Assembly (NCBI RefSeq): GCF_002887595.1
Contig: NZ_PEBU01000002.1
Span: 310,001-374,000, forward strand
DNA: 64,000 nucleotides
Direction of reading: 5' to 3'
Origin: Bowmanella denitrificans
GTDB taxonomy: Bacteria > Pseudomonadota > Gammaproteobacteria > Enterobacterales > Alteromonadaceae
Shown piece after piece: positions 51,491 to 60,858 of this stretch. The stretch's first letter is position 1. Each line of letters opens with the position of its first letter. Made by a program: the position numbers and the translations under genes. The notes beneath the pieces are model-generated. The model was given only the letters and a program-made list of their open reading frames with translations, was not told the DNA's origin and ran no database searches.

Positions 51491-53087
51491 CACGATACAC
51501 GAAGTAAGGAACACAAGGAGTGTTGCCAATGATGTGGCTATCAATTTCAAATGACTGCAATAAGCTGCAACTGAAATCATCGTGGCTATATGCCTGGTGC
51601 GTCAATCCTCTGGATGGCTCAAGCAGAATGTCGGAGCTTTCACCCACCCAAACCAGAAAAGGCACATGTGTTTGGGAACGGGGCGCTAAGAAGTAAGGCA
51701 TACCGTGCAGGTAAAGGCCATTTTCCCCAAGTGATTCACCATGATCGCTCATGTACAGCATCGCGGTTTCAAATTTGGGAGTATTGCGTTTGAGCAGTTC
51801 TATGACCTGATTGAGAAAATAATCGGTGTAAAGAATGCTATTGTCATAGGCATTGATGATTTCCTGTGTAGAACACTCGGCCAACTCCTGGCTTTTGCAG
51901 GCTGGTACAAAGTGTTCAAAATTTGCCGGATAGCGTTTGTGGTAAGCTGGCCCATGGCTACCCATTTGATGCAGCACTATTAAAATGTCGCCTTGCTGTT
52001 GGTTAATATAGTCCTGCAATCCAGCCAGCATGCCGATGTCCCGACATTCGGTTTTATCGCACTCCGGGTTGTGGTCTGGCGAGCGGAAATCTTCATAAGG
52101 CAGCCGGGTAGCGACGCCTTTGGAGTCCGAATTATTATCCCGCCAAAGCACGTTTACGCCGGCTTTATGCAATACATCCAGCACGTTCTCGGTGTATTTG
52201 GCACTATCCAAATCAAAAGCGTCACGGTGACTGAATGAAAACAAACAAGGGACAGAGACGGCGGTAGAAGTGCCGCATGAACTCACATTGGCATAGCTTA
52301 GAAGGTTCGCCTGTTTGCTCAGCATAGGATTGGTCTGGCGGCTGTAGCCATTTAAGGCGAAGTGATCGGCCCTGGCGGTTTCTCCCACTACCACAATTAC
52401 CAGTTCGGAGTGGCCGGTTGGTTTGGGGGCGAGGTGCTCACCCGTCAGCTTCACCAATTGCTTATGGGCTGGGTTTCGCAACTGCCGGGCCACAAGGTCC
52501 ACCGCCGAATATATTGGGTAAATAGGGTTAGCGTGATAGCGAACCGACTTATGTTCACGGAAAAAGCTGGCGTATTGGTCACTAAAAGGCAGCATACTTG
52601 GCAACGTCAGGGCGAAGATGCTGCATAGGGAAATAACCGACGCTTTTATAGCCGGGCGCTGCAGCCCTTTGCTGCCTGAAAGCAGCAAACCAGGCAGCAC
52701 GGCCAATAACATGATCCGCCACACTAAACCGGCACTGAGTAAATCTTTCGCTTCGTCAGGGTTAGTTTGCAGCACATTAGTGAGCATAATCCGATCAAAC
52801 ACAGTACCCAGTTCATCGGTGAAATAACCGGTAATGGCGGCTATCAACAGTAATATTGGGTACAACCAGCGAGGTGTAATCAATATGCTTAGAAGCTGGA
52901 TCATCAAAAGCAGTAAAAAGCCAAGCAGCAACGCCACTGAGAGCACAAAACCCAAATGCTGCGGCAGAGGATAATGGGCGGTTAACTCAGCAAAAAAGCT
53001 TAAGTTGGCGCTGATAAGCAGGAAAAACACCAATAAAAGTTGGCTCTGCCATGGCCTGATTCGTACAGAAAACATATCAGAATGCAT
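51483..53087 (-). CDS. eptA: Lipid A phosphoethanolamine transferase (EptA/MCR family)
   Basis: 534 residues: five N-terminal TM helices (to ~residue 180), then a periplasmic sulfatase-fold domain. GETARADHF holds the metal Glu, SSCGTSTAVSVPC the nucleophile Thr, and YMSDHGESLGENGLYLHG the Asp-His ligands. Several Cys pairs typical of EptA are present. It transfers phosphoethanolamine to lipid A phosphates, which lowers polymyxin binding. It starts inside the end of the BamA-like gene (11-bp overlap), so the two are coupled. A PmrA-type box precedes that unit. Confidence 0.93.
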   Translation of the reverse strand: MHSDMFSVRIRPWQSQLLLVFFLLISANLSFFAELTAHYPLPQHLGFVLSVALLLGFLLLLMIQLLSILITPRWLYPILLLIAAITGYFTDELGTVFDRIMLTNVLQTNPDEAKDLLSAGLVWRIMLLAVLPGLLLSGSKGLQRPAIKASVISLCSIFALTLPSMLPFSDQYASFFREHKSVRYHANPIYPIYSAVDLVARQLRNPAHKQLVKLTGEHLAPKPTGHSELVIVVVGETARADHFALNGYSRQTNPMLSKQANLLSYANVSSCGTSTAVSVPCLFSFSHRDAFDLDSAKYTENVLDVLHKAGVNVLWRDNNSDSKGVATRLPYEDFRSPDHNPECDKTECRDIGMLAGLQDYINQQQGDILIVLHQMGSHGPAYHKRYPANFEHFVPACKSQELAECSTQEIINAYDNSILYTDYFLNQVIELLKRNTPKFETAMLYMSDHGESLGENGLYLHGMPYFLAPRSQTHVPFLVWVGESSDILLEPSRGLTHQAYSHDDFSCSLLQSFEIDSHIIGNTPCVPYFVYRDE

Positions 53088-54654
53088 GTTTTACCTCTAC
53101 GCGAAACTCCAGGCCGCTAACATCGTCCTGATCTGAAAAAGGATGCACGAGATCCATATGAATAACCTGCCGGTCACTGGAATGAGTGGAGTAAAAGCGG
53201 GCACCAATACCCACGCTTTGCAGTAAACCGCTATCTTCGTTGGCTCTTGGGGTGTCGCCGAAGCTCTTGCCCACGTCATAAAAGACCGCACCGCCCAGTT
53301 CGAAAAGTTTGAACAGGTTAATGCCGGGGTAATAACGCAGCTCGGTGCTGAGCAGCAGGTTCTGTTCGCCATACTGATACTGCAGTGGATAGCCGCGCAT
53401 ACCCGTATCGCCGCCCAGATTTACGGGGTTATCCAGGGTCGGATTATCTGAAAATTGCCAGGCTGCACTGGCATACCAGGCGAAACGTTGATTGAGGCGA
53501 TGGATAAGTTCACCGCTGAAACGCCCGGTCAGGGAGCTGTGATCTTGCGCACCGCCGTTAAATCCTCCGGCCTGAAAGCGCCCCAATAGCAAGGTATCAG
53601 CATTCCAGGCCAGTCCCTTGCTGGCCGACATATTCCATAGCCAGGCACCTTGTTGCGGCCCGCTGACCAGGTTATGGCCCAGATTAGCCTGTATATGCCA
53701 ACCAAGATTAATGTCTTCTTTTTGTTCGATAAGATGCAAATTGCGCAACGTAACATAGTCGTCCTCTAACCACTCAACGCCAACCCAGGGATAGTTAAAT
53801 CGCCGATCGGTGGGAAGGTAGTCGGATTGCGGCTCACTAAAGATGTGTTCGTCTTTGGTCCAGCCCGCCAGTATGCGCAGATGCTGATCATCCCAGTTGC
53901 CGATTTTCCAACCCAGGTTCAGGGTTTGGTAATTAATCTTGTGTCTGAACAGCAATTCATCCTGACTATTGTGGAACAGCGTATCTACTCTATCTTCGCG
54001 GTTAAAGCCCACGCTGCCGCCAAAATTGCTATCCACGCTGACCAGGGGTTTGTCCAGAAATACACTGCGCTGATAGCCGTCTGGGCTGTCTATCAGGCGA
54101 ATGCGGGCGTTGCTGTTGTAACCCAGAAAGAGCGGGAACTCGGTATCCAGCTTATATCCACTGCGCTGTGGATCGGAAAAATAGGCAAGCTCTGCATCCA
54201 CTCCCAGGCCGAGCAAATTGCGGTCCTTTAAACCCAGTTCAAAATGGTTTTTACCGCCTTTTCGGCCAAAATCGAGGATCGGCATTAATGACCAGGTATC
54301 CCAGGTGTCGATTTGGATACGGGATTGTTGTTCGTTCTTAACCAACTGCACTTTGGCATCACGCAGATAGTTACGGGCACGCAGGTGTCTTTCCACCTCA
54401 TACAATTTGTCCGGATCTGCCTCACAAGGAGATAAAAACGCCAGTTCATTCTCTAGCGTTGCTTGTTGCGTATCCACATGCAGGTTATTGGCCAGTTTAT
54501 GTAGCCAGGTGGTATCCGGGTCCTGTTCATCAAAAATACTGTGAATATTGAGCTCAATCTCAGTAGGTTGCTCACAGGCGATTGAGGCGCTACAGGCCAG
54601 TATAATGCTCAGACTAAGGGGGATTGCCACCCGGCACTGGGATTTAGAACGCAT
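53077..54654 (-). CDS. BamA/TamA-type surface antigen (Omp85) protein
   Basis: 525 residues with a signal peptide (cleavage near SIAC). A short POTRA-like region around residues 85-120 (EVERHLRARNYLRDAKV) leads into a barrel. NLGGDTGMRGYPLQY carries the Omp85 RGY/F motif, and GIGARFYS... and the ending EVKHAF are typical. Smaller than BamA (one POTRA rather than five). Why an Omp85 protein is coupled to eptA is unclear; it may insert or stabilise an envelope component. Confidence 0.8.
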   Translation of the reverse strand: MRSKSQCRVAIPLSLSIILACSASIACEQPTEIELNIHSIFDEQDPDTTWLHKLANNLHVDTQQATLENELAFLSPCEADPDKLYEVERHLRARNYLRDAKVQLVKNEQQSRIQIDTWDTWSLMPILDFGRKGGKNHFELGLKDRNLLGLGVDAELAYFSDPQRSGYKLDTEFPLFLGYNSNARIRLIDSPDGYQRSVFLDKPLVSVDSNFGGSVGFNREDRVDTLFHNSQDELLFRHKINYQTLNLGWKIGNWDDQHLRILAGWTKDEHIFSEPQSDYLPTDRRFNYPWVGVEWLEDDYVTLRNLHLIEQKEDINLGWHIQANLGHNLVSGPQQGAWLWNMSASKGLAWNADTLLLGRFQAGGFNGGAQDHSSLTGRFSGELIHRLNQRFAWYASAAWQFSDNPTLDNPVNLGGDTGMRGYPLQYQYGEQNLLLSTELRYYPGINLFKLFELGGAVFYDVGKSFGDTPRANEDSGLLQSVGIGARFYSTHSSDRQVIHMDLVHPFSDQDDVSGLEFRVEVKHAF

Positions 54655-54684
54655 GGCATTTCCTGAAAAATACGGCTTGTTTTA

Positions 54685-54717
54685 AGACTATTGCCTGAAC
54701 CTTAAGGAAGTCTGAAG
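54685..54717 (-). promoter_or_regulatory. PmrA-type box and -10 before the BamA-like/eptA unit
   Basis: On the minus strand CTTCAG-ACTTC-CTTAAG (54717 to 54701), one mismatch to the other boxes, then 10 bp to TAGTCT (54690 to 54685), about 30 bp before the gene start. Confidence 0.62.
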
Positions 54718-54780
54718 GTGGGCATTTTTTTTGGGATGATGTTGGCTGTTTACTTTGGCGTGCTAAACGGCGCTGAAACA

Positions 54781-54798
54781 GGGGCGACTATTCGCCCC
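54781..54798 (-). terminator. Terminator of the ArnT-like unit
   Basis: GGGGCGA and TCGCCCC form a 7-bp stem with a 4-nt loop over the stop codon. On the minus strand TGTTTC follows, a weak U-tract. It separates this unit from the BamA/eptA promoter. Confidence 0.5.
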
Positions 54799-56488
54799 TT
54801 TGCTGGCCCGGATAGAAAATCGGCAAGGTTGGTGAGGTAATCTGACAATCTGCTGTTCTGGCTGACTGGTCCAGCAGTAACCAGTCCTGACGATGGGCAA
54901 AACCCAGATCCAACCCTTTGTTCAGGTCAAAACAACTTAGTGCTTCCTGACGGGCGACCAGAATTTTGCCCTGAGGATGGTCACTCAGCCACTGCCAGGC
55001 CGATTGTTGCTGTGCTGACATGGGGCTGTGATAACCAAAATGCCCCATTGAATATGGCCAAAACAGTAGAAACTGCTCTTTCAGGCCCAGCATTACTAGC
55101 GGCGTATCGCGTGTTACATGCAATTGCAGGTTTTCCACTACCAGTTTAGGGGTTTTAACCGGCGTCAAGAGCACATAACCCCAGGAACTGTAGAGTAACC
55201 AGAACGAAGACATAAAAAGCAGCCAACTTAAGTGCTGACAGCGTCGGCTGACAAATAAGCTAAGCAGACCGAAGACGCCGATACAAAGTAAAAACCACCA
55301 GGGCTGTACAGGGTAATCCAGCACCAGTTGCTGAACCTTATCCAGGCCAGCCAGACCGGCAATAGCTAATGTGATAAACACCAGGGTAAATAGGGCAACA
55401 GTGGCGATTATCAGGCGGTTTGGCCAGCGCTTTTGCAGAATACCTTGTACAAAAGGGGCACTGATAAGCGCCAGCATCGGCAGTGCAGGTAAGATGTACA
55501 CACCACGCTTACCTGGGCTCAGGCTGAAAAACAAAACCACCAACCCGATCCAGACAAGAGGCAGTAAAATGCGTCTATCGCCAGCTTGAATGGCACGCCA
55601 CCAATTGGGGATGAGCCAGGGCAACAGTAAACTCAGGGGCAGCCAGAACACTGGGATCACTGAGGTGAGGTAATACCAGAATGGTTTAATATGGTGCCAG
55701 GAATCGGCATAGCGTCTGGCAGTTTGTTTAAGCAGAATATTATCCCGGTAAACCTCATAAGCACCATCGGCCTGGTTTGCCACTAGTATCAGCATGGGCA
55801 CAAACCACAGCGCAATCACCAACAACATGGTTAGAGGGCCGGTCCACCAACGCCAATTACCCTGGATTTCATCAGGCTGAGTCTGGAAGTGCCTGGCCAG
55901 GAAAAACGGTATCAACATCAGCAGTGGTAAAAAGCCAACACCTTTAGTAATCACTCCCAATCCCATGGCTGCAAAGCCCAGGTAATACCAATGCCAACCG
56001 TCTTTACACAGAAGATGGCGCAGTAAGCCATAACAACCCAGCGTGATCCAGGCGCACACCATCGCATCGATTTGGGCGGTTTTGGCCTGCAGAGTAAATT
56101 GAAAGCTTAACAGCAATAACGCCGCTGCCAGCATGCCGGTCTGTTCATTCCACAAACGCTTACCCAGATCGTAAACTAAGTACAAGGTAAGCAAGCCACT
56201 TAGCGCTGAAGGAAGCATGAAGGCCAGTTTAATGCTGCCCAACAACCAGTAAAACAGGGCAATACTCCACATAAATACTGGCGGTTTATCTGGATACAGC
56301 TCACCTCCACGCATCGGGAAAAACCACTGTCCTGAGTCCACCATTTCGACAGCGATCTGAGCAAATCTCGGTTCATCGGCAGGCCAGGGATCGCGCAGTC
56401 CCAAACCGGTAAAAAGCAGCACAAATGCCAGCAGCGCCAGTTTGAGCCTGGCCTCATTACCTCGTAACGACAACTTAAACATGGGCAT
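54788..56488 (-). CDS. ArnT-like glycosyltransferase, GT39/83 (PMT family)
   Basis: 566 residues with about 12 TM helices. RDPWPADEPRFAQIAVEM supplies the acidic pair of the first periplasmic loop, and PMRGGELYPDKPPVFMW is the family's second hallmark. Uses a polyprenyl-phosphate sugar in the periplasm, like ArnT, to decorate lipid A or another envelope acceptor. No arnABDEF genes are here, so the sugar need not be aminoarabinose. Overlaps the VTT gene by 14 bp. Confidence 0.88.
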   Translation of the reverse strand: MPMFKLSLRGNEARLKLALLAFVLLFTGLGLRDPWPADEPRFAQIAVEMVDSGQWFFPMRGGELYPDKPPVFMWSIALFYWLLGSIKLAFMLPSALSGLLTLYLVYDLGKRLWNEQTGMLAAALLLLSFQFTLQAKTAQIDAMVCAWITLGCYGLLRHLLCKDGWHWYYLGFAAMGLGVITKGVGFLPLLMLIPFFLARHFQTQPDEIQGNWRWWTGPLTMLLVIALWFVPMLILVANQADGAYEVYRDNILLKQTARRYADSWHHIKPFWYYLTSVIPVFWLPLSLLLPWLIPNWWRAIQAGDRRILLPLVWIGLVVLFFSLSPGKRGVYILPALPMLALISAPFVQGILQKRWPNRLIIATVALFTLVFITLAIAGLAGLDKVQQLVLDYPVQPWWFLLCIGVFGLLSLFVSRRCQHLSWLLFMSSFWLLYSSWGYVLLTPVKTPKLVVENLQLHVTRDTPLVMLGLKEQFLLFWPYSMGHFGYHSPMSAQQQSAWQWLSDHPQGKILVARQEALSCFDLNKGLDLGFAHRQDWLLLDQSARTADCQITSPTLPIFYPGQQRGE

Positions 56489-57173
56489 GAATGTCCTGCT
56501 GCGTGGCGATTTCCTGTTCTATGCGGCTACGTCGGTAAAGCCAGGCGCCCAGTGCGCTGGAGATAAGCAGCAATACCACGCCAACAACGATTTGCAGTTG
56601 GGCATTAAATTTTAGTCCGCTGCCGGAGAGGGCAAACACCAGCATTTGCGGTAAGTAGCCGATAAAGGACCCCGTCAGAAAGGCCCATAAAGGCAGGCGA
56701 ATCAACCCGGCCAGCAGATTCACCGCCAGGTTGTTGCCTATGGGAAACAGCCTCACCGCAATCGTGGCCTTAAAGGTATTATGCGAGAGAAACTGACGCA
56801 GTCGCAGACCCGGCAAGCGTTTATGAATAACGTGATCACCTATTAGCCGGATAGTGAGCAAGGTGATACCCGCGCCGATGGTAACGGCCAAGGTTGACAA
56901 TACAACACCGGCCAGCACACCAAAATAGTAACCACCGATAAAGGCCGGTATTTGCCTGGGTAAACCGACCGCACTGAGTCCGGCAAACAACGCCACAAAC
57001 AGGCAGGCATCCAGATACAGATTACCAGTTAAATACTGGCCGAAGCGTGCTGGTTGCCATTCGCTCAGCCATTGTGACTTGCCGACAAACCAGCCAACAG
57101 CAAGCAGTGCGGCAAGCCATAGCAGGGCTGGAAGCAGGCTCTTAGGTAAACATCTATGCGCCTGACTGGTCAT
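56475..57173 (-). CDS. VTT domain (TVP38/TMEM64, DedA-like) membrane protein
   Basis: 232 residues and six or so TM helices. GLPRQIPAFIGGYYFGVLAG and the segment AVRLFPIGNNLAVNLLAGL are VTT-domain hallmarks. Such proteins move lipids across the membrane, including undecaprenyl phosphate in the DedA relatives. Placed between a GT2 and an ArnT-like enzyme, it may flip the polyprenyl-sugar carrier or recycle it; this is inference. Confidence 0.88.
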   Translation of the reverse strand: MTSQAHRCLPKSLLPALLWLAALLAVGWFVGKSQWLSEWQPARFGQYLTGNLYLDACLFVALFAGLSAVGLPRQIPAFIGGYYFGVLAGVVLSTLAVTIGAGITLLTIRLIGDHVIHKRLPGLRLRQFLSHNTFKATIAVRLFPIGNNLAVNLLAGLIRLPLWAFLTGSFIGYLPQMLVFALSGSGLKFNAQLQIVVGVVLLLISSALGAWLYRRSRIEQEIATQQDIHAHV

Positions 57174-57900
57174 GCCGATACTCCCTGCATTCGGTAGTCA
57201 GACGATTGCGGCGCTGTAGCCACATCACACCAAACAGGTCAACCAAACCCACCCAGGCGCGATTCAGCATGCCGTATTTGGATATACCGGCCATTCTGGC
57301 GCGGTGATTAACCACCGAAATTTTTACCTGCCCGCCGCATCGTTGTACCAATGCAGGCAGGAAACGATGCATATGATCAAAATAGGGCAGTTTCAAAAAG
57401 GTCTGGCGTGGGAACAGTTTAAGGCCACAGCCGGTGTCGGGGGTGTTGTCGCCGAGCAGGGTGGCGCGGATCTTATTGGCTATGCGACTTTGGAGCAGTT
57501 TCCAGGCACTGTCATGGCGGTTTTTACGATAGCCCGCAATCAGGAAATCCTGCTCTGGTGCAAAATCTTTGGCCAGCGTCAGCATGGCAGGAATATCGGC
57601 CGGATCATTCTGGCCATCGCCATCCAATGTGGCAATTAACCTGCCCTTGGCGGCGTGAATACCCAAATGAATTGCGGTGCTTTGGCCTCTGCTGTGCGGG
57701 TTTCTTAAAATCCGTAGCGCAACATCGCCAGTTTGCTGCAGGCTTTCCAATATCTGAAAAGATTGGTCATCACTGCCATCGTCAACGTAAATGATCTCAT
57801 AGCTGATTAGACCTTCGAGATTCTGGCAGATCTCTCTAATAAGGGGATGGATGTTGTCTTGTTCGTTTTTTATGGGTACGACGACGGATAGTTCGATCAT
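57154..57900 (-). CDS. GT2 glycosyltransferase, polyprenyl-phosphate sugar synthase type
   Basis: 248 residues. GT-A fold: ELSVVVPIKNEQDNIHPLI, IYVDDGSDDQSF, and the metal DxD at TLDGDGQNDPADIP. CGLKLFPRQTFLKLPYFDHM is typical of DPM1/ArnC-like enzymes. It has no C-terminal TM pair, unlike ArnC. Makes polyprenyl-P-sugar in the cytoplasm for the ArnT-like enzyme. First gene of the unit, directly behind the PmrA-type box; overlaps the VTT gene by 20 bp. Confidence 0.9.
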   Translation of the reverse strand: MIELSVVVPIKNEQDNIHPLIREICQNLEGLISYEIIYVDDGSDDQSFQILESLQQTGDVALRILRNPHSRGQSTAIHLGIHAAKGRLIATLDGDGQNDPADIPAMLTLAKDFAPEQDFLIAGYRKNRHDSAWKLLQSRIANKIRATLLGDNTPDTGCGLKLFPRQTFLKLPYFDHMHRFLPALVQRCGGQVKISVVNHRARMAGISKYGMLNRAWVGLVDLFGVMWLQRRNRLTTECREYRHDQSGA

Positions 57901-57933
57901 TGCAATTCATGCTGAAATATTGCCTGTTTGCTC

Positions 57934-57966
57934 AGCATAGAGGCGCTAACTTAAGGTTTTCTTAAG
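57934..57966 (-). promoter_or_regulatory. PmrA-type box and -10 before the GT2/VTT/ArnT-like unit
   Basis: Perfect CTTAAG-N5-CTTAAG (57950-57966). On the minus strand 10 bp separate it from TATGCT (57939 to 57934), 33 bp before the GT2 start. CTTAAG is itself palindromic, so the orientation is judged from the -10. Confidence 0.78.
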
Positions 57967-58119
57967 GCACAATAGCTGAAGGATAAGAAATGCCTGGGCC
58001 TTGGGCATTTATCTGTAGAAGAACAGTGAAAACGGCATACATTCAGGCAAAAGTAAGCTACACTGCGCCGCTTTTTTGTTCGGCCCTTTCGGCTTTTATC
58101 TATTTGCTAACAGGTTTCT

Positions 58120-59706
58120 ATGATCGCTACCGCCAATATCACCATGCAGTTCGGCGCCAAGCCGCTATTTGAAAATATTTCCATCAAGTTTGGCGGCGGT
58201 AACCGCTATGGCCTGATTGGGGCCAACGGTTGTGGCAAATCCACCTTTATGAAGATTCTGGCCAACAAGCTGGAGCCGTCGGCAGGCAATGTGATGCTCG
58301 ACCCGAACGCCAGAGTCGGCGTATTGGGGCAGGATCAATTCGCTTTTGAAAACTTTACTGTTATCGATACCGTGATCATGGGCCATAAGGAATTATGGGA
58401 AGTGAAAAAGGAGCGTGACAGAATTTATTCCCTGCCTGAAATGAGCGAAGAAGATGGGATGCTGGTAGCAGAGCTGGAAACCCAGTTCGCGGAAATGGAT
58501 GGCTACACCGCGGAGTCGCGGGCCGGTGAGTTATTGCTGGCGCTGGACATTCCGGTTGAACAACACTTTGGCCTGATGAGCGAAGTGGCACCAGGCTGGA
58601 AATTGAGGGTTTTACTGGCCCAGGTATTGTTTGCCGAGCCGGATATCATGCTGTTGGATGAGCCGACCAACAACCTGGATATAAACTCAATCCGCTGGCT
58701 GGAAGACACCCTGGCACAAAGCAATGCGACCATGATTATTATTTCCCACGATCGGCATTTCCTGAACAAGGTCTGTACCCATATGGCAGATTTGGATTAC
58801 GGTGAGCTGCGCTTGTATCCTGGTAACTATGACGAGTATATGACGGCCGCCACCCAAGCCCGTGAGTTGTTACTCAATGAAAACGCCAAGAAAAAGGCCC
58901 AGATCGCGGAACTGCAGACCTTCGTCAGCCGCTTTTCGGCTAACGCGTCCAAGGCTAAACAGGCCACCTCCAGAGCCAAACAGATTGAAAAGATCGAGCT
59001 GGCAGAAGTTAAGGCCTCCAGCCGCGTCAGCCCGTTTATTCGTTTTACCCAGCACAAGAAGTTATTCCGTAATGCCCTGGAACTGGAAAATCTGGGCAAC
59101 GGCTACGACGAATTGTTATTCAAGCAGTTTAATCTGATCCTTGAAGTGGGTGAAAAAGTGGCGGTGATTGGTGCCAACGGTATTGGTAAAACCACCTTTC
59201 TGAAAACTCTGGTCGGTGAGTTACCGGCTAAAACCGGTACGGTTAAATGGTCGGAGAATGCCAGTATTGGTTATTATGCCCAGGATCACAGCAGTGACTT
59301 TGCCAAAGACATGACGCTGTTTGACTGGATGAGCCAATGGAAAAACCCGGGCGATGATGAACAGACCGTGCGTGGCTTACTGGGCAGAATGTTGTTTTCA
59401 CAGGATGACATTAAAAAGTCAGTAAAATCGCTCTCTGGTGGTGAAAAAGGTCGTATGTTGTTTGGCAAACTGATTAATCAGCGTCCCAATATTCTGATTA
59501 TGGACGAACCCACCAACCACCTGGATATGGAGTCTATTGAAGCCCTTAACCTGGCACTGGAGCACTTTGAGGGGACCCTTATTTTTGTCTCTCATGACCG
59601 CGAATTTGTTTCGTCGCTGGCCAGCCGGGTGCTGGATATCAAGGCTGACAGAATCATCGATTTTCAGGGTCCTTACGAAGAATATCTGGCCAGTCAGCAG
59701 GCCTGA
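58120..59706 (+). CDS. ybiT: ABC-F ATPase YbiT
   Basis: 528 residues, two ABC domains without TM segments. [10 protein letters not shown] and [10 protein letters not shown] are the Walker A sites, and [11 protein letters not shown] and [11 protein letters not shown] the Walker B sites. The long linker ([21 protein letters not shown]) and many other stretches are near-identical to E. coli YbiT as I recall it. ABC-F proteins act on the ribosome. A strong terminator follows. Single gene, divergent from the GT2 unit. Confidence 0.95.
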   Translation: MIATANITMQFGAKPLFENISIKFGGGNRYGLIGANGCGKSTFMKILANKLEPSAGNVMLDPNARVGVLGQDQFAFENFTVIDTVIMGHKELWEVKKERDRIYSLPEMSEEDGMLVAELETQFAEMDGYTAESRAGELLLALDIPVEQHFGLMSEVAPGWKLRVLLAQVLFAEPDIMLLDEPTNNLDINSIRWLEDTLAQSNATMIIISHDRHFLNKVCTHMADLDYGELRLYPGNYDEYMTAATQARELLLNENAKKKAQIAELQTFVSRFSANASKAKQATSRAKQIEKIELAEVKASSRVSPFIRFTQHKKLFRNALELENLGNGYDELLFKQFNLILEVGEKVAVIGANGIGKTTFLKTLVGELPAKTGTVKWSENASIGYYAQDHSSDFAKDMTLFDWMSQWKNPGDDEQTVRGLLGRMLFSQDDIKKSVKSLSGGEKGRMLFGKLINQRPNILIMDEPTNHLDMESIEALNLALEHFEGTLIFVSHDREFVSSLASRVLDIKADRIIDFQGPYEEYLASQQA

Positions 59707-59720
59707 TCCGAAATATGCTA

Positions 59721-59746
59721 CGGCGCCCACAGGCGCCGTTTTATTT
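59721..59746 (+). terminator. Terminator after ybiT
   Basis: CGGCGCC-CACA-GGCGCCG, a perfect 7-bp GC stem followed by TTTTATTT. Confidence 0.9.
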
Positions 59747-59762
59747 CCGGGCCCGGACGGGG

Positions 59763-60692
59763 TTAGTGTGAATGCTCGCAGTGCCCATGATGGTCGTGTG
59801 GTGTGGGCTCCTGGTCCCGACAGGTTTCCTCAGGATGTTCAATTTCAATGGTGGTATGGGCCAGCTCAAAAGGTTTCAACTGGTCATTAACTGCCTGTTT
59901 CAGGGCTTGGTATTGCGTGGCTGATAACATCTGGGCACTGACCAGGTGTACGGTCAGCACATGTTTTTCACCGTCCAGTGACCAGAAATGCAAATGATGA
60001 AATCCGGTAATCTGCGGCAGAGACAGCAAGGCCTGTTCAACCTCTTGCTGCATTTTGACATCCGGACTGCGTTGCAGGAACAGCCCCAGGCTGCTGGCGG
60101 TATGGCGCAGCACATTAAATAAAATAAACAGGCTGAAACAAATGGCCAGCAGCGGGTCAAGTATTGGCAGCTCCACAACCATCATCACCAGACTGACAAT
60201 CAGTACGGCGACCCAGCCGAGCATATCTTCCAACAGATGCCAGTTCAGTACTTTCTCATTCAGGGTTTTGCCCCCTTGCATACGCCAGGCGGCATAACCG
60301 TTCACGGCAATGCCCAATATCGCCAGACCCAGCATACCTGCGGTATGGGGCATTTGTGGGTCCCACAAACGGGGGATAGACTGATACAACACCCAACTGG
60401 TGCCCGCTATCAGCACCAGGCCGTTAATCATGGCTGACAACAGTGACAGGCGCCGGAAACCATATGTAAAGTTGCTGTTGGCCGGGCGACCTGAGACATT
60501 ACCCATCAGCCAGCCAAATCCGATGGACATGGCATCACCCAGATCATGCACAGCGTCAGCCATAATGGCGGTACTGTTGGTCAGCAGACCACCAATAAAC
60601 TCAATAATGGCAAATCCAAGGTTAAGAAAGAACGCCACAGCCATGTTATCTTGACTGCCATGGGCATGATGGTGGTGGTGATGGTCGTGCAT
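59763..60692 (-). CDS. CDF cation exporter, CzcD/ZitB type, His-rich ends
   Basis: 309 residues: a His-rich N-terminus (MHDHHHHHHAHG), six TM helices with the metal sites HDLGD and HLLEDMLGW (HxxxD), a cytoplasmic ferredoxin-like CTD (ITGFHHLHFWSLDGEKHVL), and a His-rich end (HDHHGHCEHSH). Zn2+/H+ antiporter by family. Unlike the short CDF at 9.2 kb, the CTD is present. Single gene. Confidence 0.93.
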   Translation of the reverse strand: MHDHHHHHHAHGSQDNMAVAFFLNLGFAIIEFIGGLLTNSTAIMADAVHDLGDAMSIGFGWLMGNVSGRPANSNFTYGFRRLSLLSAMINGLVLIAGTSWVLYQSIPRLWDPQMPHTAGMLGLAILGIAVNGYAAWRMQGGKTLNEKVLNWHLLEDMLGWVAVLIVSLVMMVVELPILDPLLAICFSLFILFNVLRHTASSLGLFLQRSPDVKMQQEVEQALLSLPQITGFHHLHFWSLDGEKHVLTVHLVSAQMLSATQYQALKQAVNDQLKPFELAHTTIEIEHPEETCRDQEPTPHDHHGHCEHSH

Positions 60693-60858
60693 AGCCTGTC
60701 CGGCAATTAATCTCTGCTACCAGACTACCTGCAAACAGCTGCCTGCGGCAAGTAAGCCGCCTGGATAACAAAAGGGTATAGGGAAGATAAACTTAGATGC
60801 TCGCCAAGGCTGTTAGCTGAATGTTAGTTTTTGCACTTTTGAGTAAATAGGAGCGCAG
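60693..60858. promoter_or_regulatory. Divergent promoter region CDF / NhaC
   Basis: 166 bp with no recognised operator; it holds the promoters of the His-rich CDF gene and the antiporter. Confidence 0.3.
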
